Shown here: in pieces, positions 1 to 6,053 of the stretch | How positions within the stretch are numbered: the stretch's first letter is position 1 | Layout: each line of letters starts with the position of its first letter | Assembly (NCBI GenBank): GCA_902494715.1 | Contig: CABUUJ010000048.1 | Span: forward strand, 1 to 15,985 | Origin: an uncultured Collinsella sp. | Lineage (GTDB): Bacteria > Actinomycetota > Coriobacteriia > Coriobacteriales > Coriobacteriaceae | Length of the DNA: 15,985 nucleotides | Reading direction: 5' to 3' | Made by a program: the position numbers and the translations under genes | Notes under the pieces: model-generated | What the model was told of the DNA's origin: nothing | Seen by the model: only the letters and a program-made list of their open reading frames with translations | The model's database searches: none

Positions 1-2
1 AC

Positions 3-152
3 ATCTCGATGCTGGAGAGGGGCCAAAGGGAGCTCAAGCCCATAAGGAGGGCCTACGAGGCATGGGTCGAGGCCGGACTTCCGCTCGATTGGGACAGGCA
101 GGCCTTCGAGGCCGAGCGCAAAACGGATTCTAAAAAACACCTTGCCAAATAG
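3..152 (+). CDS. C-terminal end of an unidentified protein (5' part outside the window)
   Basis: An open frame enters from the left edge and ends at the TAG at 150-152, giving 49 residues. The visible tail is charged and probably helical, with segments such as LKPIRRAYEAW and LPLDWDRQAFEAE, and ends in the lysine-rich SKKHLAK. I do not recognise the family. The frame has several AGG arginine codons and is GC-rich, unlike the AT-richer gene that follows. Its stop codon overlaps a good Shine-Dalgarno sequence (AGGAG, 151-155), so the next cistron appears to be translated from the same message. The reading frame is likely real because it is continuous and its composition fits coding DNA, but the product stays unknown. 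Confidence 0.6.
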   Translation: MSMLERGQRELKPIRRAYEAWVEAGLPLDWDRQAFEAERKTDSKKHLAK

Positions 153-162
153 GAGCGTCAGA

Positions 163-192
163 ATGGCGTTCAGAATTCCAGCACTGGAATGA
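163..192 (+). CDS. Possible 9-codon leader or remnant ORF overlapping the next start
   Basis: AGGAG at 151-155 is correctly spaced before the ATG at 163. The frame reads MAFRIPALE and stops with TGA at 190-192. That TGA overlaps the ATG at 189 of the next gene in an ATGA arrangement, a layout typical of translational coupling. Seen directly: the Shine-Dalgarno sequence, the ORF and the overlap. Inferred: either a coupling peptide, or the left-over start of a gene whose body was replaced when the downstream genes arrived. The gene at 189 has no good Shine-Dalgarno sequence of its own, which favours coupling. Confidence 0.35.
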   Translation: MAFRIPALE

Positions 193-713
193 AGACGAAT
201 TACAAGGCGCCTGTTAGTCATGTTTACGCTTCTGGCAGTGCTGCGTCTGCCGGTCGTACGGGCAATGCTTCTGCTGCGAAAAAGGAAACAGCGAATACTA
301 AGAAGTCCAGTTCTGGAGTGAAAGGCAAAAAGGAGCCGAACGCTTCTGGATATGGCGTCTATGATGGGATGCCTTGCCGTATCGACATCTACGCCAACTA
401 CATCAAGATTACTCATACCTCGATGTATTCTGGAAGGCGCGATTTAGAAAAATATAAATCCGCAGTTAAATCGGGTAAAACATCTGACTTGGACAAGGCG
501 TTTAATAGGCCCTATGCTGTAAATACAATCAATATTCCAGCAAACGCGCTCACTAATTGGCTTCGCATGCCTGGCATCACCAATAGCCCCGAATTTACGT
601 TCGACCGAAAAGATCGCAATCTGCACACTCGCGTGCAACATACGATTCAGGTTTTTTCGCCGGGTTTCGATGAGGTACTCGAAGATTTTGCAGACTCTCA
701 TTTCCATTACTGA
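189..713 (+). CDS. Uncharacterised protein, paralogue of the next gene
   Basis: 174 aa. Residues 1-52 are a low-complexity tail rich in Ala, Ser and Lys. Residues 54-174 form a compact domain that reappears in the product of 787-1398. Shared elements include YGVYDGMPCRIDIYANYIKI (the neighbour has YGTYDGRPCSIRLYENRIEI), a central IPANA (IPANA), and an aromatic/histidine end, HFHY (HYHF). Alternating strands followed by a C-terminal helix resemble a bacterial PH-like fold, but that is only my inference from the pattern. No signal peptide or membrane segment is visible. The start at 189 overlaps the stop of a 9-codon ORF. A downstream start is possible because the tail is poorly constrained. 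It is the first full gene of the plus-strand run, and its codons are AT-richer than those of the flanking chromosome. Function unknown. Confidence 0.8.
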   Translation: MKTNYKAPVSHVYASGSAASAGRTGNASAAKKETANTKKSSSGVKGKKEPNASGYGVYDGMPCRIDIYANYIKITHTSMYSGRRDLEKYKSAVKSGKTSDLDKAFNRPYAVNTINIPANALTNWLRMPGITNSPEFTFDRKDRNLHTRVQHTIQVFSPGFDEVLEDFADSHFHY

Positions 714-734
714 TGAGGACAGAGGGTAATACTC

Positions 735-830
735 ATGTGCCCATCGGGGAAGACTCCGATTGGCGAGACGACAGTTTGGATGATCAATGCCAACGTTAAA
801 CTTTGGAAATATGTTTGGAAGCTCCGGTAA
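735..830 (+). CDS. Possible 31-codon ORF overlapping the start of the next gene
   Basis: GAGGG at 722-726 sits 8 nt before the ATG at 735. The frame runs for 31 codons to TAA at 828-830, overlapping the first 44 bases of the gene at 787 in another frame. The gene at 787 has no convincing Shine-Dalgarno sequence and is closed in frame by a TGA at 781, so ribosomes probably load at 735 or reach 787 by coupling. The peptide is not recognisable. It may be a leader peptide, or chance. The arrangement resembles the mini-ORF before the paralogous gene at 189. Confidence 0.25.
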   Translation: MCPSGKTPIGETTVWMINANVKLWKYVWKLR

Positions 831-1398
831 CGATAGGAATCGTAACGGGGACTCTCAACAACAGGGCTCCAATGCTCAGCGAGCAGGTGGGCAACTTCAC
901 GATGTTGAGCGGCTGGTTATGGGGGGCCGCGAGGCTATTGCCAATAGTGCCGAGGCACAGCGCCAACGACGCCGCCTTGCCGAGAGCATGGCTAGGAAAG
1001 ATGCGGTGTACGGAACCGTCATCGACCAAGGATACGGAACGTACGACGGAAGGCCCTGTTCGATTAGATTGTACGAAAACCGCATCGAGATTGTTGCAAA
1101 ACGCGAAGGCTCGACGCTGGACAATCATCCGGTGGTCAAGTCGCTTGTTCCCGGCCTTGGCAAAAGCAAGGCTGTTGCGGGAAGGATTCTTGCTCCGGGA
1201 AATTCAAACCCGCCAATCGTCATCCCTGCCAACGCCATGACGGGTTTTCAGCAAGTGGCATGGGGGATGTTCCCGACGTTTGTATTCATGCGAAGGGATC
1301 CTGTGACGAGGAAGCGAGAGACCCACACGATTAAAGCTATGACTAGAGAGCTTGGCTATTCGTTAGAGCGTTTTGGCGCTATGCATTACCACTTCTGA
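787..1398 (+). CDS. Uncharacterised protein, paralogue of the gene at 189-713
   Basis: 203 aa. Residues 1-80 are polar and partly helical, with a run of Gln and Asn at 17-33 and an Arg-rich stretch near 59-64 (RQRRRL). Residues 82-203 are the domain shared with the product of 189-713: YGTYDGRPC, then a strand pair with IRLYENRIEIV, then IVIPANAMTGF, a strand FPTFVFMRRD, and a terminal helix ending MHYHF. The two genes are clearly a tandem duplication that has diverged strongly. No transmembrane segment is seen. The first in-frame start after the TGA at 781 is the ATG at 787. The ATG at 811 is an alternative. The predicted PH-like architecture is an inference and no function can be assigned. 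The next gene begins 21 nt downstream, so the two are probably co-transcribed. Confidence 0.8.
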   Translation: MPTLNFGNMFGSSGNDRNRNGDSQQQGSNAQRAGGQLHDVERLVMGGREAIANSAEAQRQRRRLAESMARKDAVYGTVIDQGYGTYDGRPCSIRLYENRIEIVAKREGSTLDNHPVVKSLVPGLGKSKAVAGRILAPGNSNPPIVIPANAMTGFQQVAWGMFPTFVFMRRDPVTRKRETHTIKAMTRELGYSLERFGAMHYHF

Positions 1399-1419
1399 TG
1401 ATATGTGAGGATATAGATA

Positions 1420-2559
1420 ATGGGCATGGGGGAACGAGATTCTGAGGGCCTGTCGGCGCAGGAGCGACTCGAACAGCTTCGCGCTCAGCGGATGGCACCG
1501 AAAGATACCGGGGTTCATATTGAATCCGACGCAGCAAATGGACGTGTGGACATCAACTGGAATAGCGCCGGTGCAACAAAGCACCATGTGAGCATTAATT
1601 TATCGCGCATTGTAGATGCTATTCCGACCGTCATTCGTTTTCTTCCGGTGCGTATTTTTACGGTGTGGGGTCTTTGCTCGGTCTGGTACCGTCTGTTCCT
1701 AAATACAGGTGGAGACGATATTTTGCATACGGGTCTCCCTGCTCCTGGATATAGCGCTTTTAACCCATTCGCTCAAGCAGCCGTTATTTTCGGTGGCCTA
1801 ATTGTCGTTTCGATTGAGTTATTAATTGGACCGCTGAGTCTGATTATCAAACAGCTGATCATTGGTCTTTTCTATTTGCTACGCGGTTCAGCTGCTACAA
1901 GGCGCGCATTATCGGATGCGCATGCTCAATTTAACTTTGGTCAGTTTATCGCTGACACGCGCGAAGGCTATCACAATGGCTATTCACTATTGGGGTCGGC
2001 GTTGCGCGCAAAACGTGGTGCGCGCAACGGCTCATCTTCTCTTGATTACGGCGAGGGTGCCTTGACGGGCGTAGATCCATATTCATATCAATATGATGAT
2101 GGAATTGGTGATCGTCCGTCCGTCTTGGAACTGACTGATGAAGAGGCCGATCGCTTGTGGGACCTGTACTACCCGGCCTACGGCGCCGAGGGCCCCATGT
2201 CCAACCTGCACGAGGCGCTCGCCTCGGGCGACCCGCAGGACTACACGACCCTGATGAGCCTCGCCCTCAACGTGGCGGAGTGGTGCGAGCAAAACGGCAC
2301 GCCCGACACGCACGGCTGGTTCGACGACCCCGCCTACCCGGGCGACTACGTCGATGCCGGCACGTTCTACCTCATGGCGTACTCGTTCTGGGAGCAGGCG
2401 GCCGAGGCGCGGCGCGTGGGGCCGATCGAGCCGCTCGCGGATGACATGAGCCGCTTCATCCTGCGCCACCTGAGCGACTGGTCGCGCGAGAACGCCCACG
2501 CCTACCGCTGGCGCGGCGACTGGCGCGATGCTGACTACTTCGACAAGGACCGCCTGTAG
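1420..2559 (+). CDS. Membrane protein with a compositionally distinct C-terminal domain
   Basis: 379 aa. Residues 1-70 are polar. Hydrophobic segments lie at about 72-94 and 115-155, the latter long enough for two helices. Residues 155-235 are basic and then polar. Residues 236-379 form an acidic/aromatic domain beginning LTDEEADRLWDLYYPAYGAE, with several Trp residues, that I do not recognise. The start is the ATG at 1420 behind GAGGAT at 1407-1412. Base composition breaks inside the gene: by hand count bases 1801-1860 are 38% GC and 2161-2220 are 70% GC. The reading frame continues across the change, near codon 237, so this may be a recombinant gene joining an imported membrane half to a resident C-terminal domain. 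It may act as a membrane partner for the neighbouring small proteins, but no function is shown. Confidence 0.8.
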   Translation: MGMGERDSEGLSAQERLEQLRAQRMAPKDTGVHIESDAANGRVDINWNSAGATKHHVSINLSRIVDAIPTVIRFLPVRIFTVWGLCSVWYRLFLNTGGDDILHTGLPAPGYSAFNPFAQAAVIFGGLIVVSIELLIGPLSLIIKQLIIGLFYLLRGSAATRRALSDAHAQFNFGQFIADTREGYHNGYSLLGSALRAKRGARNGSSSLDYGEGALTGVDPYSYQYDDGIGDRPSVLELTDEEADRLWDLYYPAYGAEGPMSNLHEALASGDPQDYTTLMSLALNVAEWCEQNGTPDTHGWFDDPAYPGDYVDAGTFYLMAYSFWEQAAEARRVGPIEPLADDMSRFILRHLSDWSRENAHAYRWRGDWRDADYFDKDRL

Positions 2560-2580
2560 GCGCCGGAAGGGGAAACACGG

Positions 2581-3486
2581 ATGGCAATTAATCAGAACGG
2601 GTCTGGCCGCGGGGGCGCCGGGCCCAACGGATCGGATATCAACGATATCGTGAACCGCTTGGGCGGTCCGCGCGTAGTGATCGTTCTTGCCGTGGTGATA
2701 GTCATCGCGATTGTGGCGGTCACGTCCATCACAAGCGGCATCTCCGACACCAATCGGCAGACCGAGCAGCGCGCCGAGGCCAAACAGCAGCAAGAAGACG
2801 AGGCGGCGCGCGCTCAGCGTAAAAAGGAAAAAGAAGAGCGCCACCAGGAAGAAGCGAAAAAGGCCACAGTGCTCACGCTCGATGAGATTACGGACGAGGC
2901 GCTGCGCTCGGACTTAGCGCTCGATGCAGATGAGGACGGCAATATTTCGCAAGAGACTGCGGATGAAGCTAGCTCAATCGACGTCGAGTCATTTGATTCG
3001 CTTCCGCTGCTGGCCAACTTCCACAACATCACGACGTTTGGCATCGGCGACTACGACAGCGAAAGCTACGACATAAGCTCCATTAGCAATATCACTCATC
3101 TGTCCATTGGCGACTGCTCGGTGCCTCAGGTTGACCTCACACGTTTTCCTCAGCTACAGCGCGTTACCATAAACAGGCTCGAGAGCCCCGTCGATACCTT
3201 GAATGCCAAAAACATGTCCTCGTTGACGAACGTCCAGATCGAAGGCCTTGATGGCAGCATTGGGACACTTGACCTGTCGGGTGATGTGAACCTCGAGGTC
3301 CTGAAGATCAGCAGCAGAGTCGAAACGCTCAATCTGTGCGGGGCAGGCAGGGAAGATGCCTTCCATTTCACTTTTACACCCAATCGTGTTGGCAAGATTT
3401 TGTACGACAGCCACACGAGCAGCAGCCTGGTCGAGTATTTGCAAAAAATGAGCAGTGACTACGGCTACACCATGGAGCAGCAGTAG
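2581..3486 (+). CDS. Single-pass membrane protein with coiled coil, DxDxDG loop and leucine-rich repeats
   Basis: 301 aa. A short polar N-terminus (1-31, ending RLGGPR) precedes one hydrophobic helix at about 32-50. A highly charged coiled-coil stretch follows (57-95), then an EF-hand-like loop DADEDGNISQET (115-126), then irregular leucine-rich repeats to the end. There is no signal-peptidase site, so a type II anchor with the C-terminal part outside the cell is most likely. In many Gram-positive surface proteins an acidic DxDxDG loop directly precedes leucine-rich repeats, and the organisation here matches. The usual Glu at loop position 12 is Thr, with Glu at position 11, so calcium binding may be weak. 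It is a paralogue of the next gene. GGAAGGGG at 2563-2570 provides the Shine-Dalgarno sequence. Repeats of this kind usually bind protein partners. The ligand is unknown. Confidence 0.85.
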   Translation: MAINQNGSGRGGAGPNGSDINDIVNRLGGPRVVIVLAVVIVIAIVAVTSITSGISDTNRQTEQRAEAKQQQEDEAARAQRKKEKEERHQEEAKKATVLTLDEITDEALRSDLALDADEDGNISQETADEASSIDVESFDSLPLLANFHNITTFGIGDYDSESYDISSISNITHLSIGDCSVPQVDLTRFPQLQRVTINRLESPVDTLNAKNMSSLTNVQIEGLDGSIGTLDLSGDVNLEVLKISSRVETLNLCGAGREDAFHFTFTPNRVGKILYDSHTSSSLVEYLQKMSSDYGYTMEQQ

Positions 3487-3500
3487 CGATGCGCTCAAGT

Positions 3501-3506
3501 GAGGAG
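3501..3506 (+). promoter_or_regulatory. Ribosome binding site that selects ATG 3514
   Basis: GAGGAG lies 7 nt before the ATG at 3514. The longest open frame would begin with GTG at 3499, but that codon overlaps this Shine-Dalgarno sequence and has none of its own, so 3514 is the better start. Confidence 0.75.
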
Positions 3507-3513
3507 AAGCGGT

Positions 3514-4578
3514 ATGGCGAATTTTAAGCCCGACATGTCTTGGCGGGATGACGAACGGGTTCAGCGTGTGACCGAGCAGCCTTCGGGCGGGGCTCATGAG
3601 CAGGCTGCCGAGACGCCGGATGTGCGGGTGAATATGCGTTCGAACGGGCAGGCAACCGAAAAGTCTGCTGGGCAGGCGCAGCAGACGCCGAGGCGTTCAA
3701 CAGGTCGGATCCCTCGCCCTGCCGGCCAGCCGAATGGACAGGCGGCTGAACGTGCAAATGAAGCCGTCTCTCGCTTGGGCGGCGTTCGCGCCCTGGTAGT
3801 GCTTGCGGCGGTTGTGGTCATAGGTGCGGTCGCCGCTTTCGCCGTGATTGGCGGCGTCGGTGATGTGCAGAGCGGCGGGGGAGCCTCGTCGAGCGCCTCT
3901 AAAGAGTCGAGCTCAACTGACGCCTCTGGCTCCGAGGCCAAAAAAGAAAAAGGTCTCGTCGATGTTGATGCGATCTCGGATGATGCGCTGCACGGGCTGC
4001 TTGCCGACTATGATAACGATGACGATGGCCAGCTGACCGCCAAGGAGACCCAGCGCATCACGGAGCTGGTCGTGAGTGACGAGGTGGCGGATTTCACGCC
4101 CATTAGTAAGCTGGACAAGCTCGATACGCTCGGCATCAATACCCTGAGCGCCAAGAGTGCGGACTTTAGCGAGCTCGAGGCACTCGAGGTGCTCAAGTTT
4201 GGCGACATGACGACTCAGGACCTCGACCTGAGCGTCTGCCCCAAGCTCAATTCCTTTAAGATCGAGGGCCTTAAGGGTGCTGTCAATTCCATCAACGCCT
4301 CGGGTCTTAAGAACCTGATGTTCTTTACCGTTGACCAAGGGCTTCAGGGCGACGTCGAGAAGATTGATCTTTCGAACGATGACATTCTTGGCGCACTCGA
4401 GATTACATGTAACGTCGGCGAGCTCAACCTGTCGGGTTGCAGCCACTCGTTCCCCAAACTCAACATTGCCGCTGATCACATCGATAAGATCGTGGTCGAC
4501 AGCAACACCAATGCCGACCTGGTGGCTACCCTGCGTGACCTCTGCGCTCAGAAAGGCTGGACGCTAGAGGAGCGGTGA
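3514..4578 (+). CDS. Single-pass membrane protein with EF-hand-like loop and leucine-rich repeats
   Basis: 354 aa from the preferred ATG. Residues 1-88 are a polar, Gln/Arg/Pro-rich cytoplasmic stretch. A transmembrane helix follows at about 92-113, preceded by the RLGGVR element that the upstream paralogue also has (RLGGPR). A Ser-rich linker (117-140) leads to an EF-hand-like loop DNDDDGQLTAKE (167-178), complete with Glu at position 12, and then leucine-rich repeats with LDLS and LNLSG turns up to residue 354. The order of parts matches the 2581-3486 product, but the coiled coil is replaced by a Ser-rich linker and the N-terminal tail is much longer. A type II membrane anchor with an exposed repeat domain is inferred. 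The pair may form a heteromeric surface sensor or adhesin. The binding partner is unknown. Confidence 0.85.
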   Translation: MANFKPDMSWRDDERVQRVTEQPSGGAHEQAAETPDVRVNMRSNGQATEKSAGQAQQTPRRSTGRIPRPAGQPNGQAAERANEAVSRLGGVRALVVLAAVVVIGAVAAFAVIGGVGDVQSGGGASSSASKESSSTDASGSEAKKEKGLVDVDAISDDALHGLLADYDNDDDGQLTAKETQRITELVVSDEVADFTPISKLDKLDTLGINTLSAKSADFSELEALEVLKFGDMTTQDLDLSVCPKLNSFKIEGLKGAVNSINASGLKNLMFFTVDQGLQGDVEKIDLSNDDILGALEITCNVGELNLSGCSHSFPKLNIAADHIDKIVVDSNTNADLVATLRDLCAQKGWTLEER

Positions 4579-4652
4579 CGAATACGATGGATGCACGCCG
4601 CCATGGTTCGAGGTGGCATTCAACGCAATGAGCGACGATGGGCTATGCCTGT

Positions 4653-4657
4653 GGAGG
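4653..4657 (+). promoter_or_regulatory. Ribosome binding site that selects ATG 4666
   Basis: GGAGG lies 8 nt upstream of the ATG at 4666. Earlier in-frame ATGs at 4591, 4603 and 4645 lack a comparable site, and starting at 4666 puts the TIR box 1 motif at the N-terminus, as is normal. Confidence 0.75.
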
Positions 4658-4665
4658 TGGCTCAA

Positions 4666-6003
4666 ATGGAAGATATGACCAGTAAAGAATACGATGTCTT
4701 TTTTAGCTACGAGACTTCGACTTCTTCCGAGCTTGTGCGCAAGCTGGCTGAGGTGCTTGAAGGGCATGGCTTAAAATGCTGGTATGCTAAGAACAATATA
4801 ACGATTGGAAAATGGAGAAAGCAGATTTATGAGGCGCTGGACAGTTGTCGCGTCTTTATCTTGCTGCTGAACAGGGCGGCGTCATTGTCTGATGAGGTTG
4901 ATGATGAAATCGAAAATGCTATCGTTCTGAACCGCAAGGGCGATCTCGAGCTCCTTCCCATTCGTTGTGATAACGAGATTGAGCCGAGTCTGGACCGGCA
5001 TTTGCTGCGCTATCAGCAGCTTGATTGGACTTCGGGCGTTAACGAGCAAGCTATCTCGCAACTGTTTGAGTATCTAAAGGGTGTCTTGCCTGATCGTTTT
5101 GACGATTCCGGCAATGTGGTCCAAACCGCACGAACGGCAAATAAATATTATGAACTGTACGGTGACGAAAGCGATCAAGAAGCAAAGTGGCTGCATGTCC
5201 AGCAAGAGATGCTTCGCAGCTATGACGCCCCTGTCTTCCAGAAGATATTCAATGATATAGAATGCCATAGCGTTCTCGATCTCGGCACGAATGATGGTTT
5301 CCAGCTTGTTGATCGCTTGGCTTCGTGTGATTCGCTTGAGTTTGCGTTGGGTATTGATGTAAATCCCAATGCGATTCGCATGGCTTCGGAAGCGTATGCC
5401 GACGACTCTCGTTATTTATTCGAAGAAGCCGATTGTGAAGCTGCTTCGTTTTCCGATTACCTTGAAAGCCGTCTTGCGCAGGCAGGGAAGAAAGGATTTG
5501 ACCTCGTAATCCTGTCAATGGTGCTTCTCCATTTAAAAAACCCGTTTAAGCTGCTTCGTGTTGTGCGTAAGCACATGAATCGCGGAGGCTATATCTTCAT
5601 TCGGGATATCGACGATGGATTTAATATCGCCTATCCGGACGATGAGGGCTACTTTGCGCGGCTGAACAGGCTTTGTGGGGAGATTACGACGACTGGCTTC
5701 CGTTTTAGCGGAAGACAGCTGCTTGAAAAACTAACGAGGGCTGGGTTCAAGGACATTTCATTCGAGGGCAGTGGCATTTCAACTGTGGGGATGGACCAGG
5801 ATCAGCGTTCGGCTTTGCTGTCGGCTTCTTTTGGATGGCTCGGGGGAGATTTAAGGCTTCGCGCCAAGAACAATCCCGATAACGATGAGTATCAACAAGA
5901 TGCTGATTGGTTTGAAGAGACATACGATGAAATTGAGGAACGTTTTCTAGATGTCGGTTTCTTCTATCATGAGGGATATGTCATCTATACTGCACGAAAG
6001 TAG
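4666..6003 (+). CDS. TIR domain fused to a class I SAM-dependent methyltransferase
   Basis: 445 aa. The TIR domain is at about 8-140: box 1 YDVFFSY (9-15), the helix and strand VRKLAEVLEGHGLKCWY, CRVFILLLNRA, and then SLSDEVDDEIENA, where Glu81 aligns best with the catalytic glutamate of NAD-cleaving TIRs. A linker (141-195) joins a Rossmann methyltransferase at about 196-445. Its motif I is VLDLGTNDGF (203-212), the acidic ribose-binding residue sits in GIDVNP (Asp231), and FDLVILSMVLLHL (278-290) corresponds to the motif IV region. No target-recognition domain or NPPY-type DNA amino-methyltransferase motif is seen, so a small-molecule or protein substrate is more likely than DNA. TIR domains in bacteria commonly cleave NAD or make cyclic ADP-ribose signals in defence. 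Here the enzymatic pairing is unusual. It is the last gene of the plus run and ends at the shared terminator. Confidence 0.88.
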   Translation: MEDMTSKEYDVFFSYETSTSSELVRKLAEVLEGHGLKCWYAKNNITIGKWRKQIYEALDSCRVFILLLNRAASLSDEVDDEIENAIVLNRKGDLELLPIRCDNEIEPSLDRHLLRYQQLDWTSGVNEQAISQLFEYLKGVLPDRFDDSGNVVQTARTANKYYELYGDESDQEAKWLHVQQEMLRSYDAPVFQKIFNDIECHSVLDLGTNDGFQLVDRLASCDSLEFALGIDVNPNAIRMASEAYADDSRYLFEEADCEAASFSDYLESRLAQAGKKGFDLVILSMVLLHLKNPFKLLRVVRKHMNRGGYIFIRDIDDGFNIAYPDDEGYFARLNRLCGEITTTGFRFSGRQLLEKLTRAGFKDISFEGSGISTVGMDQDQRSALLSASFGWLGGDLRLRAKNNPDNDEYQQDADWFEETYDEIEERFLDVGFFYHEGYVIYTARK

Positions 6004-6016
6004 TTCACATGAATAA

Positions 6017-6049
6017 AAAAGGGGCTCGGTTTTGAACCGAGCCCCTTTT
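6017..6049. terminator. Bidirectional intrinsic terminator between convergent TIR genes
   Basis: A perfect 11-bp stem, GGGGCTCGGTT (6021-6031) with AACCGAGCCCC (6035-6045), has a 3-nt loop. It is flanked by an A run on the left and TTTT on the right, so it works in both directions. It sits between the stops of the two convergent genes (6003 plus, 6054 minus). Confidence 0.93.
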
Positions 6050-6053
6050 ATTT

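Noticed and set aside
2083..2844. 253-aa frame on the minus strand
   Set aside because: It lies opposite the GC-rich end of the 1420-2559 gene and the start of the 2581 gene. Its Arg/Val/Gly-rich sequence is typical of an antisense shadow.
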